A DNA stretch of 64,000 bases from Branchiostoma floridae (GCF_000003815.2 NC_049985.1:18678215-18742214), one strand, 5' to 3'; counted from the stretch's first letter, positions 45,361 to 56,984 are shown. Notes: generated by a model not told the origin, from the letters alone. Numbers and translations are program-made.

Positions 45361-46034
45361 CCATACGCAGCAGGGTTTGGTTCTCTGGATACAAAATAAA
45401 GAATAAAATATTGTCGGTACTTAAATTGTAGCAAGATTTCTGTTACTTCTCCACAAATATGTTTATATATTCAATATCGGGTCCGTTTCTTGTTTTATGG
45501 TTTGACTTGAGTAACTCCCGGATAATGTACAATGTCTGAATTATTGACATAGAATGGAGCGTCTAAATGGGAACTTGGCATCATTCTTGTAACCACATGG
45601 GAAACTTGGAAATATGAAATATGAAAGTTTCATTACATGGATGAGCCAGGTTCAGATATGTCGACATGGCACGCCCACAATAAGTGGTTGCTTCACTTGA
45701 GGGCAATGACCCTAGTTGACGCAGCCTCAGAAAGCCCAATTTGAGTTCATACAGTATTTTAGCCTATTTTTGACATGTAGCAGGACATTATGTAAGAAAC
45801 ATTTCATATTGGTGAGACAGTGCAGGGTTCAGACGTTCAGATTAAGCAAAAAAAAGTTTTGGTTCATTTTCAAGGTCTGTGTTGACCCTTCAGTTGAAGT
45901 GGTCAGTCAACAAATTGACGTCATGAGATGCCAAGATGGCGGCATATATTTGAGAGCTGCGATCGGAATATTTAAAAATCAGACTTTTGGACACTTGAGA
46001 TAGCAGGCTGCTACGTGGGCTGAGTTGTCATGAC
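45357..46034. other. No recognisable gene
   Basis: AT-rich sequence with no exon or repeat boundary that I can support. Confidence 0.4.
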
Positions 46035-46225
46035 CTAGTCTCTACCAGACTCCGGATCGCTGGAAAATCGTAGAAATGGAACACATAGAGAGGAATATAA
46101 CCGGCCAGGGAACAACTCGCGATCGCGTGCTGTTCCATGGCCGGTTATATGCCTCTGGCCGGCTTACTCCTCTATTTGTTCCATTTCTACGATTTTCCAG
46201 CGATCCGGAGTCTGGTAGAGACTAG
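46035..46225. mobile_element. 191-bp foldback element with 7-bp TSD
   Basis: Starting CTAGTCTCTACCAGACTCCG and ending CGGAGTCTGGTAGAGACTAG, the two arms pair over about 50 bases nearly perfectly. An inner pair, AACCGGCCAGGGAAC / GTTCCATGGCCGGTT, continues the stem. TCATGAC flanks both sides (46028-46034 and 46226-46232). It is non-coding. Confidence 0.92.
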
Positions 46226-46550
46226 TCATGACCTGGAATGTTCACGAATAAGATTATGACACCCTAAACTTGCCAATATTTACAGTATCGCCAATACAGA
46301 TTTCCATTGGTGTTCATTGCCCTTGAGCAGACAACTTCTTGGCTATGTCATAGGATGTATGCCAGTCGGTTAGATGGACACTCATGTGACTACTCATTTA
46401 CATAATTGCTAGGTCGAGGTCAGGATATGATAATTACGGTACACAGTGTTTATAAACCCGTTCCTACCCGCGCTCTTCATACCTCTACTTCGCCCTCTCA
46501 AGACGCAGCAAGTCACACCGTGATCTAACAGTCCGAAGATTCACAAGGTA

Positions 46551-46861
46551 AAGGTGGGGTCACACATGTGTATATATTCAAGTCCGTTTGAGGTGCGTAT
46601 GACGCTCTTAGTTTCTACCAGGCTCCACAAGTCGCGGAAAAAAGAGTACGAATTGGACAAATATAGATACATAACATGCCAGATGAGTTAGCTGACCGAG
46701 AATCATGGTCAGCGACCCAGCTAACTCGTCTGACATGTTACCTGTTTACGTTTGTCCAATTTCTATTATTTTTACAACGGCCTTTGGAGCATGGTGGAGG
46801 CAAATACTCTCATGCGCGAGTCATACGGACTCAAATATATACGCAGGTGTGACCCCATCTT
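46551..46861. mobile_element. MITE with AAGGTGGGGTCACAC termini
   Basis: The ends AAGGTGGGGTCACACATGTG and CAGGTGTGACCCCATCTT are inverted repeats, followed inward by ATATATTCAAGTCCGT / ACGGACTCAAATATAT. A central stem pairs GAGTTAGCTGACCG with a CAGCTAACTC-type partner. The terminus follows the AAGG...TCACAC pattern of other MITEs in the window. Confidence 0.85.
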
Positions 46862-47104
46862 ATGATCTAAGTCCTACTTGCATGGCTTAGTCAGCGATCC
46901 AGATACGAGCATTTTTTTATTTGAACCTGCAGGCCGCTTTTCATTGAGGCCATGAGGGAAGAGGAAGGGTCAGACAAAGTATATAACAGAGATACAGTTA
47001 CATCGTTTAGAGTCCTTATAAGTCCTATAAGTCTATATACACATTTTTTACATAAATACAAAGAAACTGCTACATGATTCTATTCCGTTCGTTTGGCCGT
47101 TCCC
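46862..47104. other. No recognisable gene
   Basis: Spacer between a MITE and a LINE tail. Nothing is supportable. Confidence 0.4.
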
Positions 47105-47385
47105 ATCACTTTAAGTGTCTCTTAAAGGAAGCCAGAGTTGGAGCTGTGCGTATTTCTGGTGGTAGGTAGACTGTTCCAGATGGTGGGTCCACGGTAGGCG
47201 ATGGCTTTTCTGAAGGTTTCTCCGTGGCGTTTTGGCACAGCAAGTTGATTGCTTGTGCTTTGCCTGGTTGTTCTTGTGCTTTGTTCTCGGCAATAGACAA
47301 ACATCTGGCGCACGTAGGGTGGGATTTTGCTGTTCAGAGCTTTGTAGACGATTACGGCATTGTAGTATTGATGTGTTGCCTAAGA
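47105..47385 (-). pseudogene. Frameshifted LINE C-terminal remnant
   Basis: On the minus strand, VYKALNSKIPPYVRQMF, then after short gaps VPKRHGETFRK, then YRGPTIWNSLP, then (in a shifted frame) TAPTLASFKRHLK. This is the standard end of many LINE ORF2 proteins. At least one frameshift breaks it and nothing upstream survives. Confidence 0.65.
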
Positions 47386-47802
47386 TGATATCCTATCATC
47401 CTAAGATGAGTATATGATAGTACGCCATCGATATGGTCCCAGTCCCAACCATTGTTGATACTAAGGTTTCATCGGCGACAACAAAGTTTAGTCATTTTGG
47501 ACAGTTGCAAATGTATCGTGCACATAGATCCTACCAGACGTAAATCAGTATCCGGTGATTCTCAGCCGGTGATTCGCCGGTGACACCGGGTTCCTTCTTA
47601 CTCCAGTTCTTTGTACTAAGACCATGTTGATTTGATTATATGGATGACATCCGCGCGCGGATCAATTCTCGTCCGTTTCAAAAAAAAAAAAAAAAACAAC
47701 TTCCGACCGTACTGTAAATCATATAAAGCAGCTACAACGTGATCAAAAATATGGCGTTAGTTTGCAAAAAAAAAAAAAAAAAACAACAACAGAAGACGAG
47801 GT
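47386..47802. other. No gene; two A-tracts
   Basis: Two A-runs of 17-19 bases lie at about 47679-47696 and 47766-47783, each possibly a retroposon tail. A short CCGGTGATTC motif is repeated at about 47553-47590. Confidence 0.4.
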
Positions 47803-48149
47803 GAAGGTGAGCTGAGGAAGCTTGAAAAACTGTCTCAGGCAACCTTCATGACTATAAAATCAGGCTGGTTCAGTGGCACAGTATTATGTTTTGAATGGCG
47901 GAAAAAGGGGCGTTGTCAGCAGACAACAGGGATAAATCGAATAGTATCAGAGTTTAAGGGACAGTGAAAAAGTAGGGCATTTATAGATGAAAAGATATAC
48001 CAAACAGGGTCTCTTTTTAGCGTCCCTAAATCACGATTTTGATACGTTTCAACATTTCGTTTCTATTCCCTTGTTAGTGAAGTTCGTCGTTAAAAGTGTA
48101 CGGCTGTGGAAGTCAATATTTGGGAAGGGACAATAAAAAAAATTGCACA
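47803..48149 (+). pseudogene. Partial 3' end of the Tx1-like LINE (unit 0)
   Basis: The segment matches the 3' untranslated parts of the three LINE units to its right: ATCAGGCTGGTTCAGTGG, GGGCGTTGTCAGCAGACAAC, ACCAAACAGGGTCT, TTAGTGAAGTTCGTCG. It ends in TTGCACACTATTATGGG, the junction at which unit 1 begins. Its first 60 bases also match the 5' UTR of unit 1 (GAGGAAGCTTG..AACTGTCTCA). Confidence 0.75.
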
Positions 48150-51100
48150 CTATTATGGGAGTAGTATATTGATACAAAACACCGCATGGCAGCAAAATGA
48201 AGAGAGAGAAAAATGAAAGTGAGGTGAGGAAGCTTGCAGAACTGTCTCAAGCAACCATGGTATGGCCAAATCAGGCTGGTTCAGTGCCACAGTATTATTT
48301 TGTAATGACAAAAAAGGGGGCGTTGTCAGAAGACAATGGGGAAAAAATGGAAAGGCTACACTGTTCAGGGGACAATGAACAAGTAGGGCATGGCCTGGGG
48401 GTACATAGAGATAACAAAAGATCCAGTGTCTGTTTTTAGTATCCAAATTAGGGGTCGTGTGGTGTAACGGCAGGTGTTTGGTCCATAATCCAGAGGTTTT
48501 CACCACTTACTGACTTAGATTTCATAATGAATGTAACTTTTTATTTTGGCCAAATTTTTTTTTTCATTCGCACATCGCACAATTCGCACAAGTATCTAGT
48601 AAATGACCGACCGTACGTCTGTTAAGACGGAGGCCTGCGCATTAGTAGAATGGCGGGCAACTATTTTAGCAGGTTAAGATCCGACTGGTATTCAATTGAA
48701 CTGCTATCACTTCTATGGCGAACGAATTTGACCTTAATGTGCCACTTTTGTGTGTCCCTTTGCATAACCAACAGGTTCGCCAATATACTTGGAGGAGTGC
48801 AAATCCTGAGCCTGTTTCAAGCAGAATTGATTTTTGGCTCAGTAACAAGTCTTTAGCTACTCAAGTTTCAAGATGTGATATTCGAACCTCTAGCAGAACT
48901 GACCACTTGGCTATATTTTTGATTATGCAGCTAGACAATGTTGCTAAAGGGCCAGGGTGTTGGAGGCTCAGTACTTCACACCTATTAGACAATAGATATG
49001 TTACAGGTGTGAAGTCCACTGTGCAGTCATGATCAGTTGTCAAGGATTTTAATAACCTCAGTGATTCAAAACAACTTACTTGGGAGTTATATAAAGAAAA
49101 GATTAAGGAGGTTTTTTTATAAATATTCAAGGATTATAGCTAGTAACACAGAACACCAAGAACTTGATAGGAGACTCCAAGAGCTTTAGAGTCTATTAGA
49201 TGAAACACCGAAGGATGAGTTCTTGAATGAATACACACAACTTGATTCTTACTAGGTATTGATGACTATATTGATGAATACAAAGCAAAAGGGGCTCAAG
49301 TCAGATCCAGAGCCCAGTGGGTATAGAAGGGTAAAATATCTAAAATTTGCTCACTTAATCTTGAAAACTCCCGCTCAAAACAAAATGCTATTACTAAACT
49401 TAAGTATGCTAATCGCGAGGGTACCACTACACGTGAAGAATCTGATCCGTTTAAAATTCTAGACTGCGAAGTCGATTTTTATAAAAAAAAATCTCAAACT
49501 CAAATCTTTCTTGTTATGATAGCACTGCAACTGGCAAACAGATCGACACGTTGAGCTGAGTTTGAGTCAGTTGATGTACCCTCTCTTACGGATGGGTATA
49601 GATTTTTGCTTGATGAGCCTATAACAAAAGAAATAATGTTTTTCAGCGTTGAAATACATGAAACAAAATAAAGCGCCCGAACGAATTCTACCTGAAATTC
49701 TGGAAAGAAATAGGAGACCTTGTCTTCGAATCCTTAAATGAAGGAATAGAAAACAAATGCCTCTCCGTAACACAGAAAAGAGCCTTATTAAAACTTATCT
49801 TCAAAAAGGGTGATACGACAGACTTATCCAACTGGAGGCCAATAAGTTTGCTGAATACTGATTATATGATATTAGCTGCCGTCTTATCAAAACGACTGCA
49901 GGACTTTCTTCTAAAATTAATATCTGAGGACCAAACCGCCTACATCAAGTCCAGATTTATTGGACAAAATGTGAGACTTATACAGGACGTTATTTACTAT
50001 TTCAATTTTTATAGCTTACCCGATGCAGCCGTCTGGCTAGACTTTGAAAAAGCTGTTGATTTCGTTAACTGGAATGTTATGCTGAGAACTTTAGACAAGT
50101 TTGGGTTTTGACCTACATTTACCTCCATAGTTAAGACAATGTATACTGACATAGAGAGATGCATCATACATGCCGGTTGAAAATCTGCTTATTTCAAACT
50201 GCAACGAGGAATCAGAGAGGGATGCCCTCTGTCCTCCCTATTATCAAACCTGGTAGTTGAAATTCTTGCTACTAAAATTCGACATACATGCACAGTCAAG
50301 GGTATTAATGTCGAGATTAATGATAATATGTCTGAACTAAAGATATGTCAAGTGGCAGACGATACAACGCTTGTCCTTTACGGTGATGATTCTATAAGAA
50401 ATGCCTTACAGATTGTAGATGACTTTAGTAATGTGGCTGGACCTACACTAAATCGTAGGAAGTGTGAAGCTATGTGGATTGGGGCCAATCGAGGACGAAG
50501 AGACACTCTCTTCGGAATCAATTGGCCAAATAGACCCATTAAATCCTTTGGAATTTACTATGGTTTGTCAGATGATGAGTGTAAGACTTTGAACTGGAAG
50601 AAATCAGTAAAAGAAATTGAATACGTCTTTCAAATGTGGTGAAGATTGACACATACCTTATATGGGAAAATAAGGATAATGAAGTCCTTGCCCTGATTAT
50701 GTATAAGATGTCTTCAATACCTACTCCTGAATGGGTGTTAAAAATATTAGCAAAAGCCTGCTTCCGTTTCCTTTGGGATGGCAAACCGGATAAGATAGAT
50801 AGGAAAACCTTGTACTTGAACTATCAGGATCGAGAGTTAAAGATGCTAGATATGCATGCAAAATGTAAAAGCCTACAAGCTGCGTGGGTCAGAATGAGTA
50901 TAAAAACTCCTCAGGACCCTAGCAGAGTTTGTAAATGGCAGCTAATGCCCTTACTTTTCATTAGTAAGATAGGGAAGGACTTTTTGGCCTTCCGTTTTAA
51001 CTTCAGTCAAAAAACAGATGCACCCCCCCCCTGTTAACCCTTTCACCTCTCTACAGATACTGTAAATGCAGAAATGTTCGCGGTGGATTAATGTTCGCGG

Positions 51101-51640
51101 TTTTCGCGGTGACCACTTCACCGCGAATTTAAAACCACCGCGAACATTTTTCTATCATGGTATGAGACTGCAGTCTATGGTGTTACCGCGAAATTAAAAC
51201 CACCGCGAAAAGTCCTTTTTCCCGCTACCGCGAAATTAAATCCCCGCGAACTTAAATGCATTTACATTATGTAATCCTCTCATGGCATGAGCTGGGAGGA
51301 GGGAAGACAGACATTGCTCATGTACAAACTGAAATTATTTGGTTTACAATCATGTATAACTAAATCAGGCTGGTTCAGTGGCACAGTATTATTTCTTGAA
51401 TAGCGGAAAAATGGGCGTTGTCAGCAGACAACAGGGAAAAATAGAGTTTTAAGGGACAGTGTAAAAGTAGGGCATATGTAGATGAATAGAGATACCAAAC
51501 AGGGTCTATCACGATTTTGATACGTTTGAACATTTCGTTTCTATTACCTTGTTGTTAGTGAAGTTCGTCGCCAAAAGTGTACGGCCGTGGAAGTCAATAA
51601 TTGGGAATGGACAGTAAAAAGTTGCACACTATTATGGAAC
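48150..51640 (+). pseudogene. Tx1-like LINE ORF2, defective unit 1
   Basis: The order is a 5' UTR (to about 48640), an endonuclease C-terminal remnant (YTWRSANPEPVSSRIDFWLS, RTDHLAI; the N-terminal catalytic half is missing), a connecting region (RSRAQWV, LKYANREG), and a reverse transcriptase at about 49830-50640 with DFEKAVDFVNW and the VADD catalytic pair at 50358-50363. A C-terminal region (PTPEWVLKILAKACFRFLWDG) follows to about 51040. Defects are in-frame TGA at 50109, 50178 and 50640 plus a frameshift after 50670, besides upstream frame breaks. A CGCGG MITE interrupts the C-terminus at 51058. The motif set fits the L1/Tx1 clade, whose members copy their RNA at nicked DNA. This copy cannot encode a full protein. 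Confidence 0.85.
51058..51269. mobile_element. CGCGG-rich MITE in LINE unit 1
   Basis: Termini TACTGTAAATGCAGAAATG and TTAAATGCATTTACATTA surround TTCGCGG / CCGCGAA modules. The same insertion is present at 59879-60090 in unit 3. Unit 2 shows the uninterrupted site (CTACAGAGATGTAATCC at about 55660). Confidence 0.92.
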
Positions 51641-52394
51641 ACGGTGGTCAAATTCGGGCTCAAAACCTCCCATGTCTAGCCGAATTCGAACTTGAATCAG
51701 CAAAAAAAGATATTTTTTCACCAATAGAAACAATTTTCTTTAATATTCAACGAAGCTACTGGCGTTTTTGTTGGTGACCTTTGATATCGTAAGTGTTGTT
51801 TACACCGGTATCAATTACACCCTCCCGCTCTCCGTGCGGCATGACATGCGTGCAAACATCGTTTAAGATCGCGACTAAGAAGAGTCCAACTTAACTCATT
51901 GACGGCAATGAGAGTTTTTTGAGATTTTTAGAAAATGCCTTCGATTTTGAATTATTGGTAATTAAGGGCAAAAAATGCAATTTTTGGCATATTTTTGACT
52001 GTAACTTTGCTTGAAATAAAAAAAAAGAAAAATCCCCCAAACAGAAAGTTTTATTTACCTCATAGATGAGGAAAAATAAAAAACATCGAGAATTTTCGAT
52101 AGCACATGCTGCCCATCTTATCAAGAGTTTGGTAAAATTAAAGGCCTTGTTGAAAACAGAAAATGATCGTCTTTTTGAGCAACATGGAAACAAAACAGCT
52201 ATTTAAATTCTAACGACAAGATTCAAAGTATGTAAAACTACTAATTTAACCTTAATTTGAAAACATTTTCCTTGTCAAGACATTCCGTTTATTTTCAAAT
52301 ATTTTACGGGTAGCAAAAACTAGGCCTCCGGTAATCGGATACTCTGTCGAACGCGCATAGCAACGGGAAAGAATACCCTAGCAACTGACCACAG
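51640..52394. repeat. Spacer between LINE units 1 and 2 (about 755 bp)
   Basis: Sequence from ACACGGTGGTCAAATTCG to ACTGACCACAGTGG. It recurs with about 96-97% apparent identity at 56038-56807 but is absent between unit 0 and unit 1. I see no inverted termini or coding frame. It contains GTTTAAGATCGCGACTAAG and an A/T-rich centre. Confidence 0.85.
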
Positions 52395-52539
52395 TGGAAG
52401 TAGTATATTGATACAGAATGCCTCATGGCAGCAAAATGAAGAGAGAGAAAAATGAAAGTGAGGTGAGGAAGCTTGCAGAACTGTCTCAAGCAACCATGGT
52501 ATGGCCAAATCAGGCTGGTTCAGTGCCACAGTTAGTATT

Positions 52540-52900
52540 ATTTTCCAATGACAAAGGGGGCGTTGTCAGTAGACAATGGAGAAAACATCGCAAGACTAGA
52601 CAGTTCAAGGGACAGTGAACATGTAGGGCATGGCCTTCGGTACATAGAGATAACAGAAGAAAATGGAGAAAACATCGCAAGTCTGAGACAGTCACTCAAG
52701 GGACAGTGAACATGTAGGGCATGGCCTTCGGTACATATAGATAACAAAAGACAATGGAGAAAACATCGCAAGGCTAGACAGTCACTGAAGGGTCAGTGAA
52801 CAAGTAGGGCATGGTATTGTATACATAGAGATAACAAAAGACAATGGAGAAAACATCGAAAGGCTACACTGTTCAAGGGACAGTGAACAAGTAGGGTCTG
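52540..52900. repeat. 5' UTR monomers of LINE unit 2
   Basis: About four tandem monomers of 80-90 bases carry GACAATGGAGAAAACATCGC, AGACAGTTCAAGGGACAGTG (or GTCACTCAAGGG), AACATGTAGGGCATGGCCTT and CATAGAGATAACA. Unit 1 has a single monomer (48335-48425) and unit 3 has three. Confidence 0.85.
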
Positions 52901-53810
52901 TTTTTAGTATCCAAATTAGGGGTCGTGTGATGTAACGGCAGGTGTTTGGTCCATAACCCAGAGGTTTTCACCACTTATTAACTTAGATTTCATAACGAAT
53001 GTATTTTTTTTTATTTTGGCCAAACTTTTTTTTTTCATTCGCACATCGCACAATTCGCACAAGTATCTAAATGACCGACCGTACGTCTGTTAAACCGGAG
53101 GCCTGCGCATTAGTAGAATGGCGGGCAACTATTTTAGCAGGTTAAGATCCGACTGGTATTCAATTGAACTGCTATCACTTGTATGGCGAACGAATTTGAC
53201 CTTAAATGTGCCACTTTTGTGTGTCCCTTTGGCATACCAACAGGTTCGCCAATATACTTGGAGGAGTGCAAATCCTGAGCCTGTTTCACGCAGAATTGAT
53301 TTTTGGCTCAGTAACAAGTCTTTAGCTACTCAAGTTTCAAGATGTGATATTCGAACCTCTAGCAGAACTGACCACTTGGCTATATTATTGATTATGTAGC
53401 TTGGCAACTTTTCTAGAGGGCCAGGTTGATGGAGGATCAATACTTCACACCTATTAGACAATAGATATGTTACAGGTGTCAAGTCCACTGTGCAGTAGGT
53501 TGTCAAGGATTTTAATAACCTCAGTGATTCAAAACAACTTACTTGGGAGTTGCATAAAGTAAAGATTAGGAAGTTTTTAAAAAAATATTCTAGGATTAAA
53601 GCTAGTAACACAGAACACCAAGAATTTGATAGGAGACTCCAAGAGTTTGAGAGTCTATTGGATGAAACACCGAAGGATGAGTTCTTGAATGAATACACAC
53701 AAGTTGATTCTTACTAGGTATTGATAAATATATTGATGAATACAAAGCAAAAGGGGCTCAAGTCAGATCCAAAGCCCAGTGGGTATAGAAGGGTAAAAAA
53801 TCTAAAATTT

Positions 53811-53962
53811 TCGACGACTTCCGGATTAGTGCAGCGAATCATTCATCTGATGAAGGTCGGAGTGTTCGGCCGAAAATTTATGGTGAGTTTCTTCCCTTGT
53901 GTTGGAACAAAGTTTAAACTTTTCACTATGGAATTTACCAACACAGATGAGCTTTCATTCGG
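53811..53962. mobile_element. 152-bp retroposed fragment with 13-bp TSD in LINE unit 2
   Basis: The insertion is flanked by AAATCTAAAATTT on both sides (53798-53810 and 53963-53975). Units 1 and 3 show a single copy of the site. The insert contains CATCTGATGAAGGTCGGAG and CCAACACAGATGAGCTTTC, phrases typical of CR1-like LINE 3' ends. It is probably a 5'-truncated retroposition product. Confidence 0.88.
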
Positions 53963-56037
53963 AAATCTAAAATTTGCTCACTTAATCTTGAAAACTCCCG
54001 CTCAAAACAAAATGCTATTACTAAACTTAAGTATGCTAATCGCGAGGGTATTACTACACGTGAAGAATCTGATCCGTTTAAAATTCTAGACTTGGAAGTC
54101 GATTTTTATAAAAAAAATCTCAAAATCTTTCTTGTTATGATAGCACTGCAACTGGCGAACAGATCGACACGTTGAGTTGAGTTTGAGTCAGTTGATGTAC
54201 CCTCTCTTACGGATGGGGATAGACATTTGCTTGATGAGCCTATAACAAAAAAATGAATGTTTCTCAGCGTTAAAATACGTGAAACAAAATAAAGCGCCCG
54301 AACGAATTCTACCTGAAATTCTGGAAAGAAATAGGAGACCTGGTCTTCGAATCCTTAAATTAAGGAATAGAAAACAAATGCCTCTCCGTAACACAGAAAA
54401 GAGCCTTATTAAAACTTATCTTTAAAAAGGGTGATAAGACAGACTTATCCAACTGGAGGCCTTTAAGTTTGCTGAATACTGATTATATGATATTAGCTGC
54501 CGTCTTATCAAAACGACTGCAGGACTTTCTTCTAAAATTAATATCTGAGGACGAAATCAAGTCCAGATTTATTAGACAATTGTGAGACTTATACAGGACG
54601 TTATTTACTACTTCAATTTTTATAACTTACCCGATGCAGCCGTCTGGCTAGACTTTGAAAAAGCTGTTGATTTCGTTAACTGGAATGTTATGCTCAGAAC
54701 TTTAGACAAGTTTGGGTTTTGACCTACATTTACCTCCATAGTTAAGACAATGTATACTGACATAGAGAGATGCATCATAAATGCCGGTTGAAAATCTGCT
54801 TATTTCAAACTGCAACGAGGAATCAGAGAGGGATGCCCTCGGTCCTCCCTATTATCAAACCTGGTAGTTGAAATTCTTGCTACTAAAATTCGACATACAT
54901 GCACAGTCAAGGGTATTAATGTCGAGATTATTGATAATATGTCTGAACTAAAGATATGTCAAGTGGCAGACGATACAACGCTTGTCCTTTACGGTGATGA
55001 TTCTATAAGAAATGCCTTACAGATTGTAGATGACTTTAGTAATGTGGCTGGACCTACTCTAAATCGTAGGAAGTGTGAAGCTATGTGGATTGGGGCCAAT
55101 CGAGGACGAAGAGACACTCTCTTCGGAATCAATTGGCCAAATAGACCCATTAAATCCTTTGGAATTTACTATGGTTTGTCAGATGATGAGTGTAAGACTT
55201 TGAACTGGAAGAAATCAGTAAAAGAAATTGAATACTTCTTTCAAATGTGGTGAAGATTGACACATACCTTATATGGTAAAATAATGATAATTAAGTCCTT
55301 GCCCTGATTGTGTATAAGATGTCTTCAATACCTACTCCTGAATGGGTGTTCAAAATATTAGCAAAAGCCTGCTTCCGTTTCCTTTGGGATGGCAAACCGG
55401 ATAAGATAAATAGTAAAACCTTGTACTTGAACTATCAGGATCGAGAGTTAAAGATGCTAGATATGCATGCAAAATGTAAAAGCCTACAAGCTGCGTGGGT
55501 CAGAAGGATTATAAAAACTCCTCAGGACCCTAGCGGAATATATAGATGGCAACTGATACACTTACATTTCATTAGTAAGATAGGGAAGGACTTTTTGGCC
55601 TTCCGTTTTAACTTCAGTCAGAAAACAGATGCCCCGCCTCTGTTAACCGGTCCACCTTTCTACAGAGATGTAATCCTCTCATGGCATGAGCTGGGAGGAG
55701 GGAAGACAGACATTGCTCATGTACAAACTGAAATTATTTGGTTTACAATCATGTATAACTAAATCAGGCTGGTTCAGTGGCACAGTATTATTTTTTGAAT
55801 AGCGGAAAAATGGGCGTTGTCAGCAGACAACAGGGAAAAATAGAGTTTTAAGGGACAGTGTAAAAGTAGGGCATATGTAGATTAATAGAGATACCAAACA
55901 GAGTCTATCACGATTTTGATACGTTTGAACATTTCGTTTCTATTCCCTTGTTGTTAGTGAAGTTCGTCGCCAAAAGTGTACGGCCGTGGAAGTCAATATT
56001 TGGGAACGGACAGTAAAAAAAAGTTGCACACTATTAT

Positions 56038-56807
56038 GGAACACGGTGGTTAAATTCGGGCTCAAAACCTCCCATGTCTAGCCGAATTCGAACTTGAATC
56101 AGCCAAAAAAAGATATTTTTTCACCAATAGAAACAATTTTCTTTAATATTCAACGAAGCTACTGACGTTTTTGCTTGTGACCTTTGATATCGTAAGTGTT
56201 GTTTACACCGGTATCAATTACACCCTCCCGCTATCCCTGACATGCTTGCAAACATCGTTTAAGATCGCGACTAAGAAGAGTCCAACTTAACTCATTGATG
56301 GCTCAAAATGACCGCAAAGAGATTTCTGTTTTTGAGATTTTTAGAAAATGCCTTCGATTTTGAATTATTTGTAATTAAGGGCAAAAAATGCAATTTTTGG
56401 CATATTTTTGACTGTAACTTTGCTTGAAATAAAAAATTGAAAAATCCCCCAAACAGAAAGTTTTATTTACCTCATAGATGACGAAAAATAAAAACATCGA
56501 GAATTTTCGATAGCACATGCTGCCCATCTTATCAACAGTTTGGTAAAATTAAAGGCCTTGTTGAAAACAGAAAATGATCGTCATTTTGAGCAACATGGAA
56601 ACAAAACAGCTATTTAAGTTCTAACGACAAGATTCAAAGTATGTAAAACTACTAATTTAACCTTAATTTGAAAACATTTTCCTTGTCAAGACATTCCGTT
56701 TATTTTCAAATATTTTACGGGTAGCAAAAACTAGGCCTCCGGTAATCGGATACTCTGTCGAACGCGCAGAGGAACGGGAAAGAATACCCTAGCAACTGAC
56801 CACAGTG
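56038..56807. repeat. Spacer between LINE units 2 and 3 (about 770 bp)
   Basis: Homologous along its length to 51640-52394 with small indels, including a block (GATGGCTCAAAATGACCGCA) present here and reduced in the other copy. No gene or transposon terminus is visible. Confidence 0.85.
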
Positions 56808-56984
56808 GAAGTAGTATATTGATACAGAACGCCGCATGGCAGCAAAATGAAGAGACAGAAAAATGAAAGTGAGGTGAGGAAGCTTGCAGAACTGTCTCAA
56901 GCAACCACGGTATGGCCAAATCAGACTGGTTCAGTGCCACAGTAAGTATTATTTTCTAATGACAAAGGGGGCGTTGTCAGAAGA

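Larger units (their letters stand above)
52395..56037 (+). pseudogene. Tx1-like LINE ORF2, defective unit 2
   Basis: It has the same organisation as unit 1. The reverse-transcriptase frame runs about 54440-55253, with DFEKAVDFVNW and VADD at 54969-54974. It shares the TGA stops (54720, 54789 and 55251) and the later frameshift. Private damage includes a 12-base-scale deletion plus a one-base loss near 54550-54585 and a 152-base insertion at 53811. It lacks the MITE, so its C-terminus is uninterrupted and ends HELGGGKTDIAHVQTEIIW ... MYN at TAA 55760. That stop is directly followed by the 3' UTR repeat. The 5' UTR contains several tandem monomers. Confidence 0.85.

Noticed and set aside
45105-45434. 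Frames through the CT/TA/TG microsatellite
   Set aside because: They are low-complexity dipeptide runs only.
50109-50642. UGA recoding (for example selenocysteine) in the LINE
   Set aside because: Other frameshifts and the missing endonuclease N-terminus show that the copies are dead. Shared TGA stops are best explained by common descent.
51891-52193. 100-codon minus-strand frame in the LINE spacer
   Set aside because: It is not preserved in the homologous spacer copy at 56038-56807, and no family is recognised.
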